Source of the DNA: DASSBG01 sp035699085
Lineage (GTDB): Bacteria; Pseudomonadota; Gammaproteobacteria; Xanthomonadales; Rhodanobacteraceae
Length of the DNA: 64,000 nucleotides
Reading direction: 5' to 3'
Assembly: GCA_035699085.1 (NCBI GenBank)
Contig: DASSBG010000028.1
Location: forward strand, 192,618-256,617
The notes beneath the pieces are model-generated. The model did not search any database. It was not told the DNA's origin and saw only the letters and a program-made list of their open reading frames with translations. Made by a program: the position numbers and the translations under genes. Below are positions 60,485 through 64,000 of the stretch, piece by piece. The stretch's first letter is position 1; every line of letters starts with the position of its first letter.

Positions 60485-63013
60485 TCAATGCGGCCGCGCG
60501 GGAGACTCCGTCTGGTCGCGGCCGTCGCCGGCCTCCTTCTCCAGCGGCTTCTCATCCGCGCGCGGCAACGGTGCCAACGGCCGCTCCAGGGCAATATCAA
60601 GCACCTCGTCGATCCACCGCACCGGCCGCAACTCCAGTGACTCGGTGACGTTGGCCGGGATGTCGGCGAGGTCCTTGCGGTTCTCCTCGGGAATGATCAC
60701 CGTGGTGATGCCACCACGATGCGCGGCCAGCAACTTCTCCTTGAGGCCGCCGATCGGCAGTACCCGACCACGCAGCGTGATCTCGCCTGTCATTGCAACC
60801 TCCGAGCGCACCGGCACCCGGGTGAGCGCAGACACCAGCGCCGTGCACATGCCCACGCCGGCACTGGGGCCGTCCTTTGGCGTTGCTCCTTCGGGCACGT
60901 GAATATGGATGTCCTGCTTGTGGTAGAACTCCGGATCGATGCCGAACGGTTCGGTGCGGGCGCGCACCACGCTCAGCGCGGCGTGGATCGACTCCTGCAT
61001 CACGTCGCCGAGCTGGCCGGTGTGGATCAGCTTGCCCCGGCCCGGCACCACGGTTGCCTCGATGCTCAGCAGGTCGCCGCCAACCTGGGTCCAGGCCAGG
61101 CCCGTGACCAGGCCGATTTCGTTCTGCCGCTCGGCCTGGCCGAAGGTGAAGCGACGGACGCCGAGGTAATGGCCAAGGTTGCGGACGCTGACCTGCACGC
61201 GGTGCGCCTTGGCGGCCTCTACCGCGGCCTTGTCCACCTTGCCCTTGCCTCGCTTGCCGGTTTTTTCGGCCTTCTCGGCCTTGGCAGCCTTGGCCGCCTG
61301 CTCGGGCGTCAGCGACAGCTCCTTGACCACCTTGCGGCAGATCTTTGCAATTTCGCGCTCGAGGTTGCGCACGCCGGATTCGCGCGTGTAATACCGCACG
61401 ATGTCACGAATGGCCGCCGTCGACAGCGTCAGTTCGCTCGCCTCCAGACCGTTCTCCCGCAGCTGCTTGGGTACCAGGTATCGTTGCGCGATTTCCAGCT
61501 TCTCGTCTTCCGTGTAACCCGGGATGCGGATCACTTCCATGCGGTCGAGCAGCGGGCCGGGAATGTTGAGCGAGTTGGCGGTGGCGATCCACATGGTCTC
61601 GGACAGGTCGAAATCGACCTCGAGGTAGTGGTCGTTGAAGGCGTGGTTCTGCTCCGGGTCGAGCACTTCCAGCAACGCCGATGACGGGTCGCCGCGGAAG
61701 TCCATTGCCATCTTGTCGATCTCGTCGAGCATGAACAGCGGATTGCGGCTGCCGGCCTTGCTCATGTTCTGGATGATGCGGCCGGGCATGGAGCCGATGT
61801 AGGTGCGCCGATGGCCGCGGATCTCCGCCTCGTCGCGCACACCGCCGAGGCTCATGCGCACGAACTTGCGGTTGGTGGCCTTGGCGATGGATTTGCCCAG
61901 CGAGGTCTTGCCCACGCCAGGCGGGCCGACCAGGCACAGGATCGGCCCCTTCATGGTGTTGACGCGCGCCTGCACGGCCAGGTATTCCAGAATCCGCTCC
62001 TTGACCCGCTGCAGGCCGAAGTGGTCGGCGTCGAGCACCGCCGCCGCCTGCGACAGGTCCTTGCTGATCTTGCTGCGCTGCTTCCAGGGCACGGCCACCA
62101 GCCAGTCGAGGTAGTTGCGGACGACCGCCGCTTCGGCCGACATCGGCGACATGTGCCGCAGCTTGCCCAGCTCGCGCTGCGCCTTGGCGCGCGTTTCCTT
62201 CGGCATGCCGGCGCCGTCGATCTTGCGCGCCAGTTCGTCCAGCTCACCGGGCGCGTCCTCGACCTCGCCGAGTTCCTTCTGGATCGCCTTCATCTGCTCG
62301 TTGAGGTAGTACTCGCGCTGGCTGCGCTCCATCTGCGACTTGATGCGGCCGCGGATGCGCTTCTCGATCTGAGCCAGGTCCATCTCGGCCTCGACCAGCG
62401 CCGCCAACATCTCCAGCCGGGTGCCAACATCGAGCGTCTCGAGCGCGCGCTGCTTGTCCGCCAGCCGCACCGACAGGTGCGCGGCAATGGAATCGGCAAG
62501 CCGCGAGGGGTCGTCGATGCCCGACAATGCCGTCAGCACCTCCGGCGGCACCTTGCGGTTGTTCTTGACCAGTTGTTCGAATTGCGTGACCAGGGTGCGC
62601 GCGGCCACCTCGACTTCACGCGGATCGCCGCCCCACACCGGCTCCAGCGCCACGGCCTTGGCCTGCAACATGCCATCGCTGCTGCTTGTCAGTTCGTCGA
62701 GCTGGGCGCGCGACTGGCCCTCGACCAGCGCCTTGATGGTGCCGTCCGGCAGCTTCAGCAACTGCAGGATGTTGGCCAGCGTTCCGACCTGGTAAAGGTC
62801 GTCGGCGCCGGGGGCGTCGATCTCGGGGCCTTTCTGCGCCACCAGCAGGATCTGGCGGTCGTCCGCCATGGCTGTTTCCAGCGCCTGCATGGACGGTTCG
62901 CGGCCGACGAACAGCGGGATCACCATCTGCGGGAACACCACCACGTCGCGCAGCGGCAGCACCGGCAGCAGGGCACCCTGGGCACGGGTGACTTGGGGAG
63001 TTTTCTGGGCCAT
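60485..63013 (-). CDS. lon: ATP-dependent protease Lon
   Basis: An 842-residue LonA protease: N-terminal substrate domain (about 15-210), helical segment, AAA+ module with Walker A GPPGVGKTSLGKS (about 365-377) and Walker B LFMLDEIDKM, and the serine-lysine protease domain with DGPSAGVGMCTALV and GGLKEKLLAAHRGG. Between the AAA+ and protease domains sits a lysine/alanine-rich insertion (about 595-630, KAAKAEKAEKTGKRGKGK) not found in Escherichia coli Lon. It degrades misfolded and regulatory proteins. It lies 132 nt after clpX. Confidence 0.95.
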   Translation of the reverse strand: MAQKTPQVTRAQGALLPVLPLRDVVVFPQMVIPLFVGREPSMQALETAMADDRQILLVAQKGPEIDAPGADDLYQVGTLANILQLLKLPDGTIKALVEGQSRAQLDELTSSSDGMLQAKAVALEPVWGGDPREVEVAARTLVTQFEQLVKNNRKVPPEVLTALSGIDDPSRLADSIAAHLSVRLADKQRALETLDVGTRLEMLAALVEAEMDLAQIEKRIRGRIKSQMERSQREYYLNEQMKAIQKELGEVEDAPGELDELARKIDGAGMPKETRAKAQRELGKLRHMSPMSAEAAVVRNYLDWLVAVPWKQRSKISKDLSQAAAVLDADHFGLQRVKERILEYLAVQARVNTMKGPILCLVGPPGVGKTSLGKSIAKATNRKFVRMSLGGVRDEAEIRGHRRTYIGSMPGRIIQNMSKAGSRNPLFMLDEIDKMAMDFRGDPSSALLEVLDPEQNHAFNDHYLEVDFDLSETMWIATANSLNIPGPLLDRMEVIRIPGYTEDEKLEIAQRYLVPKQLRENGLEASELTLSTAAIRDIVRYYTRESGVRNLEREIAKICRKVVKELSLTPEQAAKAAKAEKAEKTGKRGKGKVDKAAVEAAKAHRVQVSVRNLGHYLGVRRFTFGQAERQNEIGLVTGLAWTQVGGDLLSIEATVVPGRGKLIHTGQLGDVMQESIHAALSVVRARTEPFGIDPEFYHKQDIHIHVPEGATPKDGPSAGVGMCTALVSALTRVPVRSEVAMTGEITLRGRVLPIGGLKEKLLAAHRGGITTVIIPEENRKDLADIPANVTESLELRPVRWIDEVLDIALERPLAPLPRADEKPLEKEAGDGRDQTESPARPH

Positions 63014-63145
63014 CGTCTTCTTCTCGGGCAGTGCGGGCGCACGGGAGCCCGCGAGACGGGTTCCGCTCAGCGCAGGTTTCTGCTTCCCGAAATGGAGGTG
63101 GCGCGGCGGCGTATCAAGGGACGCGCGGGGCGCCAGCGGACGCCG

Positions 63146-64000
<855 letters not shown>

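Overview
The window is a dense, GC-rich (about two thirds by eye) chromosomal segment, most likely from a gammaproteobacterium of the Xanthomonadales/Lysobacterales (Xanthomonadaceae or Rhodanobacteraceae type). The case rests on a xanthomonad-style yceD-rpmF-fabH...tmk-holB-pilZ cluster without plsX, a mtnBDC methionine-salvage block, a secreted HiPIP, an EfpL-type EF-P paralogue, and intergenic DNA full of GGGTCCC and GGGAATS short tandem motifs. No phage, insertion sequence, CRISPR array or rRNA was seen.

1-6.4 kb: two type II toxin-antitoxin modules (AbrB/PIN and RHH/RelE) bracket an ABC-2 exporter. A minus-strand group follows: a c-type cytochrome-like protein, a periplasmic cupredoxin, an FTR1 iron permease and a metallo-beta-lactamase protein, with Fur-box-like sites upstream. 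6.5-11.3 kb: a tightly overlapped leucine/isovalerate catabolic operon (enoyl-CoA hydratase, two cupins, methylcrotonyl-CoA carboxylase biotin subunit, HMG-CoA lyase). 11.4-20.3 kb: a PAS-GGDEF-EAL protein with a degenerate GGDEF motif, an SDR, efpL, an amino acid permease, a candidate structured RNA, HiPIP and mtnBDC. 20.4-23.7 kb: hisS overlapped by an oversized aromatic amino acid ammonia-lyase, then tRNA-Pro.

24-33.4 kb: one long minus-strand operon runs yceD, rpmF, fabH, fabD, fabG, acpP, fabF, mltG, tmk, holB, a PIG-L deacetylase and pilZ, joining fatty acid synthesis to cell wall, replication and pilus functions. 33.5-41.2 kb: a membrane coiled-coil protein, an ArnT-like glycosyltransferase diverging from moxR-DUF58-transglutaminase, and two Slp lipoproteins produced by a local tandem duplication that left a broken copy of the transglutaminase 3' end. 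41.3-46.6 kb: HIT protein, recR, ybaB, dnaX, an unrecognised secreted protein, tRNA-Ser(GGA) and SRP RNA.

47-57.4 kb: an MBL protein, kdkA and a heptosyltransferase (LPS core), DUF6165, tRNA-Ser(CGA) inside a complex repeat, queF, a PP2C phosphatase, dnaQ-rnhA-methyltransferase, gloB-mltD, and fabI. 57.7-64 kb: the conserved protein quality-control block ppiD, tRNA-Val, hup, lon and clpX, the last cut by the window end.

The most distinctive unexplained structures are: a non-coding element of about 290 bp present twice (14.0 and 42.4 kb) and ending in inverted GGGTCCC arrays; a strong hairpin plus terminator at 17.8-17.9 kb that may be a small RNA; the duplicated tRNA-Ser terminator palindrome at 50.2-50.45 kb; and the slp duplication scar at 40.4 kb.
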